From Shinella zoogloeoides (GTDB lineage: Bacteria; Pseudomonadota; Alphaproteobacteria; Rhizobiales; Rhizobiaceae), in NCBI RefSeq assembly GCF_020883495.1, contig NZ_CP086610.1:1531501-1595500 (forward strand): a stretch of DNA of 64,000 nt, given 5' to 3'. Each line of letters begins with the position of its first letter. The stretch's first letter is position 1. The notes under the pieces are model-generated. The model did no database searches. It was not told where the DNA came from and saw only the letters and a program-made list of their open reading frames with translations. The position numbers and the translations under genes were made by a program. This document shows positions 36,194-45,315 of this stretch, in pieces.

Positions 36194-37843
36194 GTGGAAT
36201 CCACGATCGTCATGATCAACCTTTTCGGCGCGGTGGCGCTGCTCCTGTTCGGCCTCGCACAGGTGAAGGACGGCATGACGCGGGCCTTCGGGGTCAAGCT
36301 GCGCTCCGGGCTGGCGCTCGGCACGCGCGGTCCCTTCCGCTCCTTCTTCGGCGGGTTCGTCGCCACGGTCGCCCTGCAAAGCTCGACCGCCACGGCGCTG
36401 ATGATCGCCTCGTTCGTGGAAAAGAACCTCGTTCGGGCGCGCATGGCGCAGATCGTGCTGCTCGGCGCCAATATCGGCACCGCCGTCACCGCATGGCTGG
36501 TGGCGACGGGCATCGAATCGATCTCGCCCCTCGTCATTCTCGTCGGCGTCGTGCTCTACAAGTCCAGCAGCTCGACCGCCCGGCAGGGGCTTGGTTCCGC
36601 ACTCGTCGGCATCGGCCTGATGCTGCTCTCGCTGCACCTTTTGAGCCTCGCCACCGAGCCGATGCGCCAGTCTCCGGCGCTCGCCGCCTTCCTGAAGCTG
36701 CTGGACGGCGCATGGCCGGCCGCGCTCGCCTTCTCGACGGTGCTCGCCATCATCTCCTCGTCGAGCCTTGCGGTCGTCGTGCTGATCCTGTCGCTGACGG
36801 GCATGGGCATCCTCTCGCCGGCATTGACCGTCATCCTCGTGCTCGGCGCCAATCTCGGCGGGGCCGTGCCGCCGGTCATCGCCACGGCCAAGGCGGCGGC
36901 ATCCGCCCGGCGGGTGACGCTGGGCAATCTCCTGGTGCGCGGCATCGGCTGTCTCGCCGTCCTGCCGTTCGCCGGCCACGTCGCGCAGCTTCTGGCGCTG
37001 CTGCCCATCCCGGCGGCCAAGCTGCCGGTCGATGTGCATCTCGCCTTCAATCTCGTCGTGGCTCTGGTGATGTGGCCGCTGTCGGGCGCGCTGTCGCGGC
37101 TCATGGAAAAGCTGGTGCCGGAGGAAAAGCAGCCGGAGACCGGGCCGAAATATCTCGACGATTCGGCGCTTGCCAGCCCCGTCGTCGCGCTTTCCGGCGC
37201 AACGCGCGAGGTGCTGCGCGTCGGCGATCTCATCGAGGCCATGCTGATCCGCACCATGCGCGCCTTCAACGACAACAACCTTTCCCCGCTTGCCGATGTC
37301 GGCGAGCTGGAGCGGCAGGTCGACGCCTTGCAGCAGGAGGTGAAGATCTATCTCTCCCGCCTCGGCCGGCAGGGCGTCACCGGCGAATGCGCGGCGCGCT
37401 CCATCGTCATCATCGACTACGCCATCAATCTCGAGCATGTCGGCGACATCATCGAGAAGGGGCTTCAGGAGCAGGTGCGCAAGAAGATCGTCAACGGCCT
37501 GAAATTCTCCGAGGACGGCTACAAGGAACTCGCCAATCTCTTCAACCTGACCATCGAGAACCTGCGCATCGCCCAGACCATTTTCGTCACCCGCGATTCC
37601 GGCCTTGCCCGCCAGCTCATGGAGGTGAAGGTGGACGTGCGGCGCATGGAGAAGCAGTCGTCCGAGCGCCATCTGGAGCGCCTGCGCGACGGCCGGCTGG
37701 ACAGCCTCCAGACCAGTTCGCTGCATCTCGACATGCTGCGCGACCTCAAGCGCGTCAACGCGCATCTCGTCTCCGTCGCCTATCCGATCCTCGACGAGAA
37801 CGGCCTGCTCACCGAAAGCCGTCTGCGCAGCAACGCGAATTGA
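36194..37843 (+). CDS. Na+/phosphate cotransporter family protein with PhoU-like tail
   Basis: A 549-residue protein of the NptA/YjbB family, which moves inorganic phosphate with sodium. Two inverted membrane repeats carry the QSS signature: ALQSSTATALM near residue 60 and the IISSSSLAVVV segment near 190. From about residue 335 on there is a PhoU-like helical domain (ALQQEVKIYLSRL, RSIVIIDYAINLEHVGDIIEKG). The start is GTG at 36194 after AGGAGATAAAG. It stands alone before glmU. Confidence 0.9.
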   Translation: MESTIVMINLFGAVALLLFGLAQVKDGMTRAFGVKLRSGLALGTRGPFRSFFGGFVATVALQSSTATALMIASFVEKNLVRARMAQIVLLGANIGTAVTAWLVATGIESISPLVILVGVVLYKSSSSTARQGLGSALVGIGLMLLSLHLLSLATEPMRQSPALAAFLKLLDGAWPAALAFSTVLAIISSSSLAVVVLILSLTGMGILSPALTVILVLGANLGGAVPPVIATAKAAASARRVTLGNLLVRGIGCLAVLPFAGHVAQLLALLPIPAAKLPVDVHLAFNLVVALVMWPLSGALSRLMEKLVPEEKQPETGPKYLDDSALASPVVALSGATREVLRVGDLIEAMLIRTMRAFNDNNLSPLADVGELERQVDALQQEVKIYLSRLGRQGVTGECAARSIVIIDYAINLEHVGDIIEKGLQEQVRKKIVNGLKFSEDGYKELANLFNLTIENLRIAQTIFVTRDSGLARQLMEVKVDVRRMEKQSSERHLERLRDGRLDSLQTSSLHLDMLRDLKRVNAHLVSVAYPILDENGLLTESRLRSNAN

Positions 37844-37860
37844 GGTGCGAAGAAATCCCT

Positions 37861-37889
37861 TTGTCTCTTTCTATGGCTTTTTGCTAAGG
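37861..37889 (+). promoter_or_regulatory. Possible sigma-70 type promoter of glmU
   Basis: TTGTCT and CTAAGG are 17 bases apart; the start of RNA would be near 37896. The -10 is weak, so this is tentative. Confidence 0.3.
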
Positions 37890-37923
37890 AACGGCGAGAA
37901 AGACCGATGAACGAGGGATTCCC

Positions 37924-39303
37924 ATGACCGCTGACCGCACGAAACGCAATTGCCTGGCTGTCATCCTCGCGGCCGGCGAGAGCACGCGGATGAAGTCCTC
38001 GCAGTCGAAGGTGCTGCATCCGGTCGCGAACCGCCCGATGATCGCCCATGTCGTCGATGCGCTGGCCAAGGCCGGCATTTCCGAGATCGCGCTGGTGCTT
38101 GGCCGCGATGCGGAGAAGGTCGAGGCGGCGGCGCGCAATGCGGGTGTCGCAAGCACGGTCCATATCCAGACCGAACGGCTTGGCACGGCGCATGCCGTGC
38201 TTGCCGCGCGCCAAGCCATCGCCAGGGGATACGACGACGTGCTGGTCGTCTTCGGCGATACGCCGCTGATCACCGAAACGCCGCTGATCGCCGCGCGCGA
38301 TGGCCTTGCGAAGGGCGCGGACGTCGTCGTCATCGGCTTTAAGACGGCGGACCCGACCGGCTATGGCCGCCTGATCACGGAGAACGGCGAACTTCTGGCG
38401 ATTCGCGAGCACAAGGACGCCAGCGAGGCCGAGCGCGCCATCACCTATTGCAACGGCGGCCTGATGGCCATCGACGGCCGCAAGGCGCTCGACCTCATCG
38501 ACCGGATCGGCAACGCCAATGCGAAGGGCGAATATTACCTCACCGATATCGTCGAGGTCGTGCGCGCGGCAGGCGGCAGGGCGATTGCCGTCGAAGCGCC
38601 GGAGGAGGAGCTGACCGGCTGCAACACGCGCGCCGAGCTTGCCGTCATCGAGCGCCTCTGGCAGCAGCGCCGCCGCCACGAGATGATGATCGACGGCGTC
38701 TCGATGATCGCGCCGGAAACCGTCTTCCTGTCCTTCGATACGCGGATCGGCCGCGATGTGACGATCGAACCGAATGTCGTCTTCGGTCCCGGCGTGACGG
38801 TGGAAAGCGGCGCGCTCATCCACTCCTTCTCCCATATCGAGGGCGCGCATGTATCTGCGGATGCCGAGGTCGGCCCCTATGCCCGCCTGCGGCCGGGTGC
38901 GAATCTCGGGGAGGGCGCGAAGGTCGGCAACTTCACCGAGATCAAGAAGGCGGAGATCGGCCCGGGCGCGAAGGTCAACCATCTCAGCTATATCGGCGAT
39001 GCCTTCATCGGCGCGCATACCAATGTCGGCGCAGGCACGATCACCTGCAACTATGACGGCATCAACAAGTTCGTGACGCGCATCGGCGAAAACGCCTTCA
39101 TCGGCTCCAACACCGCGCTCGTTGCGCCCGTCAGCGTCGGCAACGGCGCCTATGTCGCCTCCGGCAGCGTCATCACGGCCGATGTGCCGGACGACGCCGT
39201 CGCCTTCGGCCGCGCCCGGCAGGAGAACAAGGAGGGCCGGGCGGTGCTCATTCGCGAACGCAACCAGGCTATCAAGAACGCGAAGAAAAAGGCGGCCGAA
39301 TAG
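37924..39303 (+). CDS. glmU: Bifunctional UDP-GlcNAc pyrophosphorylase/GlcN-1-P acetyltransferase
   Basis: A 459-residue enzyme making UDP-N-acetylglucosamine for peptidoglycan and lipopolysaccharide. The nucleotidyltransferase domain has [20 protein letters not shown] and FGDTPLI; the left-handed helix domain has the hexapeptide series ([27 protein letters not shown], in part) and [20 protein letters not shown] with catalytic histidine. It lies 122 bases ahead of glmS, giving consecutive steps of the same pathway. Confidence 0.96.
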   Translation: MTADRTKRNCLAVILAAGESTRMKSSQSKVLHPVANRPMIAHVVDALAKAGISEIALVLGRDAEKVEAAARNAGVASTVHIQTERLGTAHAVLAARQAIARGYDDVLVVFGDTPLITETPLIAARDGLAKGADVVVIGFKTADPTGYGRLITENGELLAIREHKDASEAERAITYCNGGLMAIDGRKALDLIDRIGNANAKGEYYLTDIVEVVRAAGGRAIAVEAPEEELTGCNTRAELAVIERLWQQRRRHEMMIDGVSMIAPETVFLSFDTRIGRDVTIEPNVVFGPGVTVESGALIHSFSHIEGAHVSADAEVGPYARLRPGANLGEGAKVGNFTEIKKAEIGPGAKVNHLSYIGDAFIGAHTNVGAGTITCNYDGINKFVTRIGENAFIGSNTALVAPVSVGNGAYVASGSVITADVPDDAVAFGRARQENKEGRAVLIRERNQAIKNAKKKAAE

Positions 39304-39425
39304 GCCGGGTACTGGGCGCGCCCACATTACTGCCTGCAATCGAAAGTGAGCATGGCCGTGTTGCGTCGCGGCAAAAAAGCTCTACGAAGGGCGCGACACA
39401 GCATTTCGAAAGAGTGGAGCGGCCC

Positions 39426-41252
39426 ATGTGCGGAATAGTCGGTATCGTCGGAAACCAGCCTGTCGCGGGTCGGCTTGTCGATGCCCTGAAGCGCCTTGAA
39501 TACCGGGGCTACGATTCCGCCGGCGTCGCCACCGTCGTCGACGGCAAGCTCGCCCGCCGCCGGGCCGAGGGCAAGCTGTTCAACCTTGAGAAGCGCCTTT
39601 CGGAAGAACCGCTGGCCGGCACCATCGGCATCGCCCACACACGCTGGGCGACGCATGGCGCGCCGACGGAAAACAACGCGCATCCGCATTTCGTGGAAGG
39701 CGTCGCCGTCGTCCATAACGGCATCATCGAGAACTTCTCCGAGTTGAAGGACGAGCTTGCCGCCGCCGGCGCGACCTTCGTCACGCAGACCGACACGGAA
39801 GTGGTCGCGCAGCTCGTCGCAAAATTCCGCCGCGACGGCCTTGGCCGCCGCGAGGCGATGCACGCCATGCTGCGCCGCGTGACGGGCGCCTATGCGCTCG
39901 CCGTCATCTTCGAGGACGACCCGTCCACCATTCTGGCTGCCCGCAACGGCCCGCCGCTCGCCATCGGCCACGGCCGGGGCGAGATGTTCCTCGGTTCCGA
40001 CGCCATTGCGCTTGCGCCTTTCACCAACGAAATCAGCTATCTGGTCGATGGCGACTGGGCGGTGATCGGCCGCGACGGGGCCTTCATCTTCGATATGGAC
40101 GGCAACCGCGTCGAGCGCCCCAGGCAGGTCTCCTCGGCCGCCGCCTATCTCATCGACAAGGGCAACCACCGGCACTTCATGGAGAAGGAAATCCATGAGC
40201 AGCCGGAGGCGATTTCCCACGCCCTCAGCCACTATGTCGACTTCCTCGCGCATACGGTGCGCCCGGTCGCGGCCGATATCGATTTCGCCAGCGTGCCGAG
40301 CCTTGCCATCTCCGCCTGCGGCACGGCCTATCTTGCCGGCCTCGTCGGCAAGTACTGGTTCGAGCGTTATGCCCGCCTGCCGGTCGAGATCGATGTCGCC
40401 TCCGAGTTCCGCTACCGCGAAATTCCGCTGAACCCGGCCTCCGCCGCGCTCTTCATCTCGCAGTCAGGCGAAACCGCAGACACGCTCGCCTCGCTGCGTT
40501 ACTGCAAGGAGAACGGCCTGAAGATCGGCGCGGTGGTCAATGCGAAGGAATCGACCATCGCCCGCGAATCGGATGCCGTCTTCCCGATTCTCGCCGGCCC
40601 GGAAATCGGCGTCGCCTCCACCAAGGCCTTCACCTGCCAGCTTGCCGTGCTCGCCGCGCTCGCCATCGGCGCGGGCCGTGCGCGCGGCACGGTCAGCGAG
40701 GCCGAGGAAAAGGAGCTGGTTCACCACCTCGCCGAAATGCCGCGCATCATGGCGAGCGTGCTCAACACCATCCAGCCGGCCATCGAACAGCTTTCGCGCG
40801 ACCTCTCCAAGTGCAAGGACGTGCTCTATCTCGGCCGTGGCACGAGCTATCCGCTGGCCATGGAAGGCGCGCTGAAGCTCAAGGAAATCTCCTATATCCA
40901 CGCCGAAGGCTATGCCGCCGGCGAGTTGAAGCACGGCCCCATCGCGCTGATCGACGAGAACATGCCCGTCATCGTCATCGCTCCGCATGACCGCTTCTTC
41001 GAGAAGACCGTGTCGAACATGCAGGAAGTGGCGGCGCGCGGCGGCCGCATCGTCTTCATCACCGACGAAAAGGGCGCGGCGGCCTCCAAGCTGCCGACGA
41101 TGAAGACCATCGTGCTGCCGAATGTCGACGAGATCATCGCGCCGATGATCTATTCGCTGCCGATCCAGCTTCTCGCCTATCACACGGCCGTCTTCATGGG
41201 CACGGACGTGGACCAGCCCCGCAACCTCGCAAAGTCGGTGACCGTCGAATGA
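39426..41252 (+). CDS. glmS: Glutamine-fructose-6-phosphate aminotransferase
   Basis: A 608-residue amidotransferase that makes glucosamine-6-phosphate from fructose-6-phosphate and glutamine. The start ATG at 39426 puts the catalytic cysteine right after Met1 (MCGIVGIVGN), needed for its N-terminal nucleophile role; an in-frame upstream codon would block this. The glutaminase domain is followed by two SIS domains (SACGTAYLAG, SQSGETADTLA, ESTIARESD). No glmS ribozyme-like structure was recognised in the 122-base leader. Confidence 0.96.
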   Translation: MCGIVGIVGNQPVAGRLVDALKRLEYRGYDSAGVATVVDGKLARRRAEGKLFNLEKRLSEEPLAGTIGIAHTRWATHGAPTENNAHPHFVEGVAVVHNGIIENFSELKDELAAAGATFVTQTDTEVVAQLVAKFRRDGLGRREAMHAMLRRVTGAYALAVIFEDDPSTILAARNGPPLAIGHGRGEMFLGSDAIALAPFTNEISYLVDGDWAVIGRDGAFIFDMDGNRVERPRQVSSAAAYLIDKGNHRHFMEKEIHEQPEAISHALSHYVDFLAHTVRPVAADIDFASVPSLAISACGTAYLAGLVGKYWFERYARLPVEIDVASEFRYREIPLNPASAALFISQSGETADTLASLRYCKENGLKIGAVVNAKESTIARESDAVFPILAGPEIGVASTKAFTCQLAVLAALAIGAGRARGTVSEAEEKELVHHLAEMPRIMASVLNTIQPAIEQLSRDLSKCKDVLYLGRGTSYPLAMEGALKLKEISYIHAEGYAAGELKHGPIALIDENMPVIVIAPHDRFFEKTVSNMQEVAARGGRIVFITDEKGAAASKLPTMKTIVLPNVDEIIAPMIYSLPIQLLAYHTAVFMGTDVDQPRNLAKSVTVE

Positions 41253-41743
41253 ACATCCGCCCGGAACGCATTGAGGATATCGACGCCATCCGCACGCTGA
41301 CGGAAACGGCGTTCAAGACCGCGCCGCATGCCGACGGCACGGAGCACCTGATCATCGACCGCCTGCGCGCGGCCGGCGCGCTGACGCTGTCGCTGGTGGC
41401 GGACGCGGACGGGGCGATCGTCGGCCATGTCGCCTTCTCGCCGATTGCCGTTTCCGATGGCAGCGAGGGCTGGTACGGTCTCGGACCCATCTCGGTCGAT
41501 CCGGCCCGGCAGGGCGAGGGCATCGGCGGTAAGCTGATCCGGGAAGGGCTGGAGCGGCTGAAAGCGCTCGGCGCGACGGGCTGCGTGCTGCTCGGCGATC
41601 CCGCCTACTACAGCCGGTTCGGCTTTGCACCGGATGCCAAGCTGACGCTGGACGGGGTGCCGCCGGAGTATTTCATGCGTGTGGCCTTTTCCCCGGTTTA
41701 CGGCGAGGGAAGCGTTTCCTATCATCCGGGTTTCTACGGCTGA
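41249..41743 (+). CDS. GNAT family N-acetyltransferase
   Basis: A 164-residue acetyltransferase with the coenzyme A loop GPISVDPARQGEGIGGKLI and a downstream AYYSRFGF. It resembles the YhbS branch of GNAT proteins; substrate unknown. Its ATG overlaps the glmS stop (ATGA), so it is translated from the glmS message, but a glucosamine role is not established. Confidence 0.88.
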   Translation: MNIRPERIEDIDAIRTLTETAFKTAPHADGTEHLIIDRLRAAGALTLSLVADADGAIVGHVAFSPIAVSDGSEGWYGLGPISVDPARQGEGIGGKLIREGLERLKALGATGCVLLGDPAYYSRFGFAPDAKLTLDGVPPEYFMRVAFSPVYGEGSVSYHPGFYG

Positions 41744-41768
41744 GCGGCTGCCCCACACTGGACCTTAG

Positions 41769-42464
41769 ATGACCGACCTCGTCCCGAGACAGTCGCTTGC
41801 CATGCGGCTGCGCAACAATTTCCTGACCGGCCTCGTCATCTGCGCGCCGATCGCCATTACCATATGGCTGACCTGGTCCTTCATCCACTGGGCCGATAGC
41901 TGGGTGAAGCCCTATATTCCGGCGCACTACAACCCGGAGAACTACTTCCAGTTCGCCATACCCGGCTTCGGCCTGCTGATCGCGCTGGTGCTGATCACGC
42001 TGGTCGGTTTTCTCGGCAAGAACCTCATCGGCCGCACCGTCGTGGAGTTCGGCGATTCGCTGTTCAACCGCACGCCGCTGGTGCGCACGGTCCACAAGAG
42101 CCTGAAGCAGATTTTCGAGACGGTGCTGAAGGACAAGGGCAATTCCTTCAACAAGGCGGCGATGATCGAATATCCGAGCCCCGGCCTCTGGGCCGTCGTC
42201 TTCGTGGCGACGGATGCGCGCGGCGAGATCGCGACGAAGTTTCAGTCCATGGGCAAGGACATGGTCGCCTGCTTCCTGCCGCCGACGCCGTTCCCGACCG
42301 CCGGTTTCCTCGTCTATGTGCCAAGGGACAAGATCGTGCCGCTCGATATGAGCGCCGAGGACGCCGCCAAGCTTATCATCTCGGTCGGCCTCGTGACCCC
42401 GCCGGAAAAATCGCTGCAACTCATCCAGGGCGAAGAGCCGCGCAAACCGAAGAAAAAGGGATAG
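41769..42464 (+). CDS. DUF502 family membrane protein
   Basis: A 231-residue inner membrane protein with two N-terminal hydrophobic helices (FLTGLVICAPIAITIWLTW, FGLLIALVLITLVGFLG) and a cytoplasmic or periplasmic conserved domain (NRTPLVRTVHKSLKQIFETV, MIEYPSPGLWAVVFV, FPTAGFLVYVPR). DUF502 has no assigned function. It follows the GNAT gene by 25 bases and may belong to the glmS transcript. Confidence 0.88.
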   Translation: MTDLVPRQSLAMRLRNNFLTGLVICAPIAITIWLTWSFIHWADSWVKPYIPAHYNPENYFQFAIPGFGLLIALVLITLVGFLGKNLIGRTVVEFGDSLFNRTPLVRTVHKSLKQIFETVLKDKGNSFNKAAMIEYPSPGLWAVVFVATDARGEIATKFQSMGKDMVACFLPPTPFPTAGFLVYVPRDKIVPLDMSAEDAAKLIISVGLVTPPEKSLQLIQGEEPRKPKKKG

Positions 42465-42466
42465 GT

Positions 42467-42493
42467 GAGCCGCCCCGGGCCGCGAGGCGGCTC
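42467..42493. terminator. Hairpin between DUF502 and the small minus-strand gene
   Basis: GAGCCGCC/GGCGGCTC arms with an 11-base loop. No T-run follows on either strand, so its terminator role is uncertain. Confidence 0.4.
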
Positions 42494-42501
42494 GAAGCGG
42501 T

Positions 42502-42717
42502 CTATTCCTCGACGGCGGCGTTCTTCTGGTCGTCCACGAGCATCCGGTCCGTCACGGCCGGAAGCCGGGACTGCTTTTCGGTCGTGGTAACGCTTGCGGT
42601 CGTGATCGTCTTGTCGACCTTGGCTTGTGCCGAGGCCTTGCTGTGCCAGGCGCAATCCGCAAGGGCTGCGGATGCGGAAAGGCCGATTATGGCTGCGACT
42701 GCGAGAACTGTCTTCAT
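42502..42717 (-). CDS. Small exported hypothetical protein
   Basis: A 71-residue protein with a clear signal peptide ending at ALA (residues 18-20), and a mature part of about 50 residues rich in Thr and Lys with a single Cys (DCAWHSK). No family recognised. A strong AAGGAGGAG ribosome site precedes the ATG. It is the gene downstream of nothing else on this strand, lying between recG and the DUF502 gene. Confidence 0.7.
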   Translation of the reverse strand: MKTVLAVAAIIGLSASAALADCAWHSKASAQAKVDKTITTASVTTTEKQSRLPAVTDRMLVDDQKNAAVEE

Positions 42718-42795
42718 GGCATTTCTCCTCCTTCGCGGGTGAGGGGCAAGTATGCCTTCACGCGCGGTCTCGGCGAAATCACGTTTGCGTGGGCC

Positions 42796-44901
42796 TTATC
42801 CGGCGCGCAGGAACCGGATCGCCTCGTCGCGGCGGTAGAGATAGAGCAGGGTGCGGATCGCTTCGCCGCGCTCACCCGTCAGCTCCGGGTCGCGCTCCAG
42901 AAGGTAGGCGGCGTCCTTGCGGGCGATTTCGAGAAGATCGCCATGCGCCTCGAGGCTGGCCACGAGAAAGCCCGGCGTGCCGGACTGCCTTGTGCCGAGA
43001 AGCTCGCCTTCGCCGCGCAGCTTCAGGTCCTCCTCCGCGATGCGGAAACCGTCCTCCGTCTCGCGCAGGATGGAAAGGCGCGCCCGCCCGTTCTCGCTGA
43101 GCGGCCCCTTGTAAAGCAGGATGCAGCTCGACGCCTCCGCGCCGCGACCGACGCGCCCGCGCAACTGGTGAAGCTGGGCAAGGCCGAAGCGCTCGGCATG
43201 TTCGATGACCATGATGGAGGCGTCCGGCACATCGACACCGACCTCCACGACGGTCGTCGCCACCAGCAGCCGCGTTTCGCCGGTCTTGAAGGCGAGCATG
43301 GCGGCGTACTTCTCCGGCCCGCTCATGCGGCCGTGGACGAGGCCGGCAGCGGGGCCGAAGATGCTGGCAAGCGTCGCATGCCGCTCCTCGACGGACATCA
43401 ACTCGCTTTCTTCGGTTTCCTCCACCAGCGGGCAGATCCAGTAAGCCTTCTTGCCCTCGGCAAGCGCCGCGCGCAGACGGTCGACGATATCGCCCACACG
43501 CTCCTGCGGCACGACGACGGTCTGGATCGGCTTGCGGCCGGCGGGCTTTTCCGTGAGCTTGGAAACATCCATGTCGCCGAAGGCGGCAAGGACGAGGGTG
43601 CGCGGAATGGGCGTCGCCGTCATGACGAGCATATGGGGCGAAATCCCCTTGGCCGTCAGCCGCAGGCGCTGATGCACGCCGAAACGGTGCTGCTCGTCCA
43701 CCACGGCGAGCACGAGGTCCTTGTAGGCCACATTGTCCTGGAAGAGTGCATGGGTGCCGATGACGATCTGCGTCTCGCCCGAGGCGATGCGTTCGAGGAT
43801 GGCGTCGCGCTCGCGGCCCTTGGTGCGGCCGGTGAGCACGTCGATGGTCACGTCGGCCGGCGCGGCCATGCGGGCGAGGGTCGTGAAATGCTGTCGGGCA
43901 AGGATTTCCGTCGGAGCCATCAGCACGGCCTGTCCGCCGGATTCGACAGCGGCCAACATCGCCATCAGCGCCACCGCCGTCTTGCCCGCGCCGACATCGC
44001 CCTGAAGAAGGCGCAGCATGCGCTGCTCGCCGGCCATGTCCTTCAATACCTCGGCAATCGCCGTCTGCTGGCTGTTCGTGAGCGAAAAGGGCAGGGCGTC
44101 GATGACCGGGCGGCTCAGCGCCCCGGTCGCGATCACCGGCCGGCCGGCGACCTTGCGCAGGCGCTGGCGCACGAGGGCGAGCGATATCTGGCCTGCGAGG
44201 AACTCGTCATAGGCTAGGCGCCTGCGGGCGGGAGCCTGCGGGTCGAGGTCCGTCTCGTCGCGCGGATCGTGCATGCGGTGGAAGGCATCGCAGGCCGAGG
44301 CAAAGCCCTGCCGCTGCATCAAGGTGGCGTCGATCCATTCCGGCAGGTGCGGCACGCGGGCGAGCGCCGCTTCCACCGACTTGCGCAGCACGCGCGAGGT
44401 GAGGCCGGCGGTGAGGCCATGCACCGGCTCGACCAGCGGCACGCTGTCGGCCTCGCCAAGCCGCGCCATATAATCGGGATGCACCATCGAGGGGCGGCCG
44501 TTGAACCAGTCGACCTTGCCGCTCACCACAACGGTCTCGTCGACCGGCAGCGCCTTTTCCAGCCAGTTGCCCTTGACCCGGAAGAAGGTGAGCGCCAGTT
44601 CCCCGGTCTCGTCGTGCAGGAACACACGGTAGGGCTGGTTCGACCGCCCGGGCGGCGGCGGCTGGTGGCGGTCGACGCGGCCGGTGATGGTAACGATGAC
44701 GCCCGGCGGCGCATTGGCGATGCCCGGCTGGTTGCGCCGGTCGACAATGGAATGCGGGAAATGGAATACGAGATCGACGACCCGGCAATCCTCGACGCTC
44801 TCCTGCCCGAAGAGGCGCGCATAGAGATCGCCCAGCTTCGGGCCGATGCCGGGAAGCGCGGAGAGGGGGGCGAAGAGCGGATCGAGCAGGGCGGGTCTCA
44901 T
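42796..44901 (-). CDS. recG: ATP-dependent DNA helicase RecG
   Basis: A 701-residue helicase that reverses stalled forks and branch-migrates Holliday junctions. The N-terminal wedge domain (OB-like, near residues 60-150) precedes motif I LLQGDVGAGKTAVA, motif II VVDEQHRFG, and motif VI QLRGRVGRG. The start MRPALLDPLFAPL at 44901 matches family length; an ATG nine bases upstream is possible. It is transcribed away from sdhE-mfd, from a common 105-base gap. Confidence 0.95.
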   Translation of the reverse strand: MRPALLDPLFAPLSALPGIGPKLGDLYARLFGQESVEDCRVVDLVFHFPHSIVDRRNQPGIANAPPGVIVTITGRVDRHQPPPPGRSNQPYRVFLHDETGELALTFFRVKGNWLEKALPVDETVVVSGKVDWFNGRPSMVHPDYMARLGEADSVPLVEPVHGLTAGLTSRVLRKSVEAALARVPHLPEWIDATLMQRQGFASACDAFHRMHDPRDETDLDPQAPARRRLAYDEFLAGQISLALVRQRLRKVAGRPVIATGALSRPVIDALPFSLTNSQQTAIAEVLKDMAGEQRMLRLLQGDVGAGKTAVALMAMLAAVESGGQAVLMAPTEILARQHFTTLARMAAPADVTIDVLTGRTKGRERDAILERIASGETQIVIGTHALFQDNVAYKDLVLAVVDEQHRFGVHQRLRLTAKGISPHMLVMTATPIPRTLVLAAFGDMDVSKLTEKPAGRKPIQTVVVPQERVGDIVDRLRAALAEGKKAYWICPLVEETEESELMSVEERHATLASIFGPAAGLVHGRMSGPEKYAAMLAFKTGETRLLVATTVVEVGVDVPDASIMVIEHAERFGLAQLHQLRGRVGRGAEASSCILLYKGPLSENGRARLSILRETEDGFRIAEEDLKLRGEGELLGTRQSGTPGFLVASLEAHGDLLEIARKDAAYLLERDPELTGERGEAIRTLLYLYRRDEAIRFLRAG

Positions 44902-44939
44902 GGCCGGCAAAATCGCCGGAGATCATGCCTTTGGCAAGG

Positions 44940-44968
44940 CTGACAAGCGGCTTTTGCCGGTCTATAGA
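44940..44968 (+). promoter_or_regulatory. Probable sigma-70 type promoter of sdhE-mfd
   Basis: CTGACA and TATAGA are separated by exactly 17 bases, one of the best -35/-10 pairs in the window. Predicted start of RNA near 44975, about 32 bases ahead of the sdhE ATG. Confidence 0.55.
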
Positions 44969-45006
44969 AGCGCGAATTGTACGAAGTTGGAAAGGCGAGG
45001 ACGATC

Positions 45007-45315
45007 ATGACGGGAACGACACGCTCGAGCGCCGAGATCGACCCGCGCCGCAAGCGCATCCTCTTCCGCTGCTGGCACCGGGGCATCCGCGAGATGGACC
45101 TTGTGCTCGGCGCCTTCGCCGATGCCGAGATCGCCACGCTCTCCGAGACCGAGCTGGACGAGCTGGAGCGCATCATGGCCGAGGAGGACAACGACCTCGT
45201 GAAATGGGTGACCGGCGAAAAGCCCGTGCCGGAGGAATTCCAGCGCGGCCTCTTCCCGCGCATCGCCGCCTACCGCCCCGATTTTTCGCCGCTCTTCAAA
45301 GACGACCGCGCATGA
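45007..45315 (+). CDS. sdhE: Succinate dehydrogenase FAD assembly factor SdhE
   Basis: A 102-residue cytoplasmic protein that helps attach FAD covalently to the SdhA subunit. The family motif RGIREMDLVLG is present at about residues 26-36, followed by the acidic LDELERIMAEEDNDLVKWV. The ATG at 45007 after AGGACG is preferred over an in-frame codon 30 bases upstream. Its stop overlaps the mfd start (ATGA). The SdhE-Mfd pair is common in alphaproteobacteria. Confidence 0.9.
   Translation: MTGTTRSSAEIDPRRKRILFRCWHRGIREMDLVLGAFADAEIATLSETELDELERIMAEEDNDLVKWVTGEKPVPEEFQRGLFPRIAAYRPDFSPLFKDDRA

Noticed and set aside
39313..39324. Palindrome TGGGCGCGCCCA between glmU and glmS
   Set aside because: Twelve-base GC palindromes are expected by chance in DNA of this composition; no other support for function.
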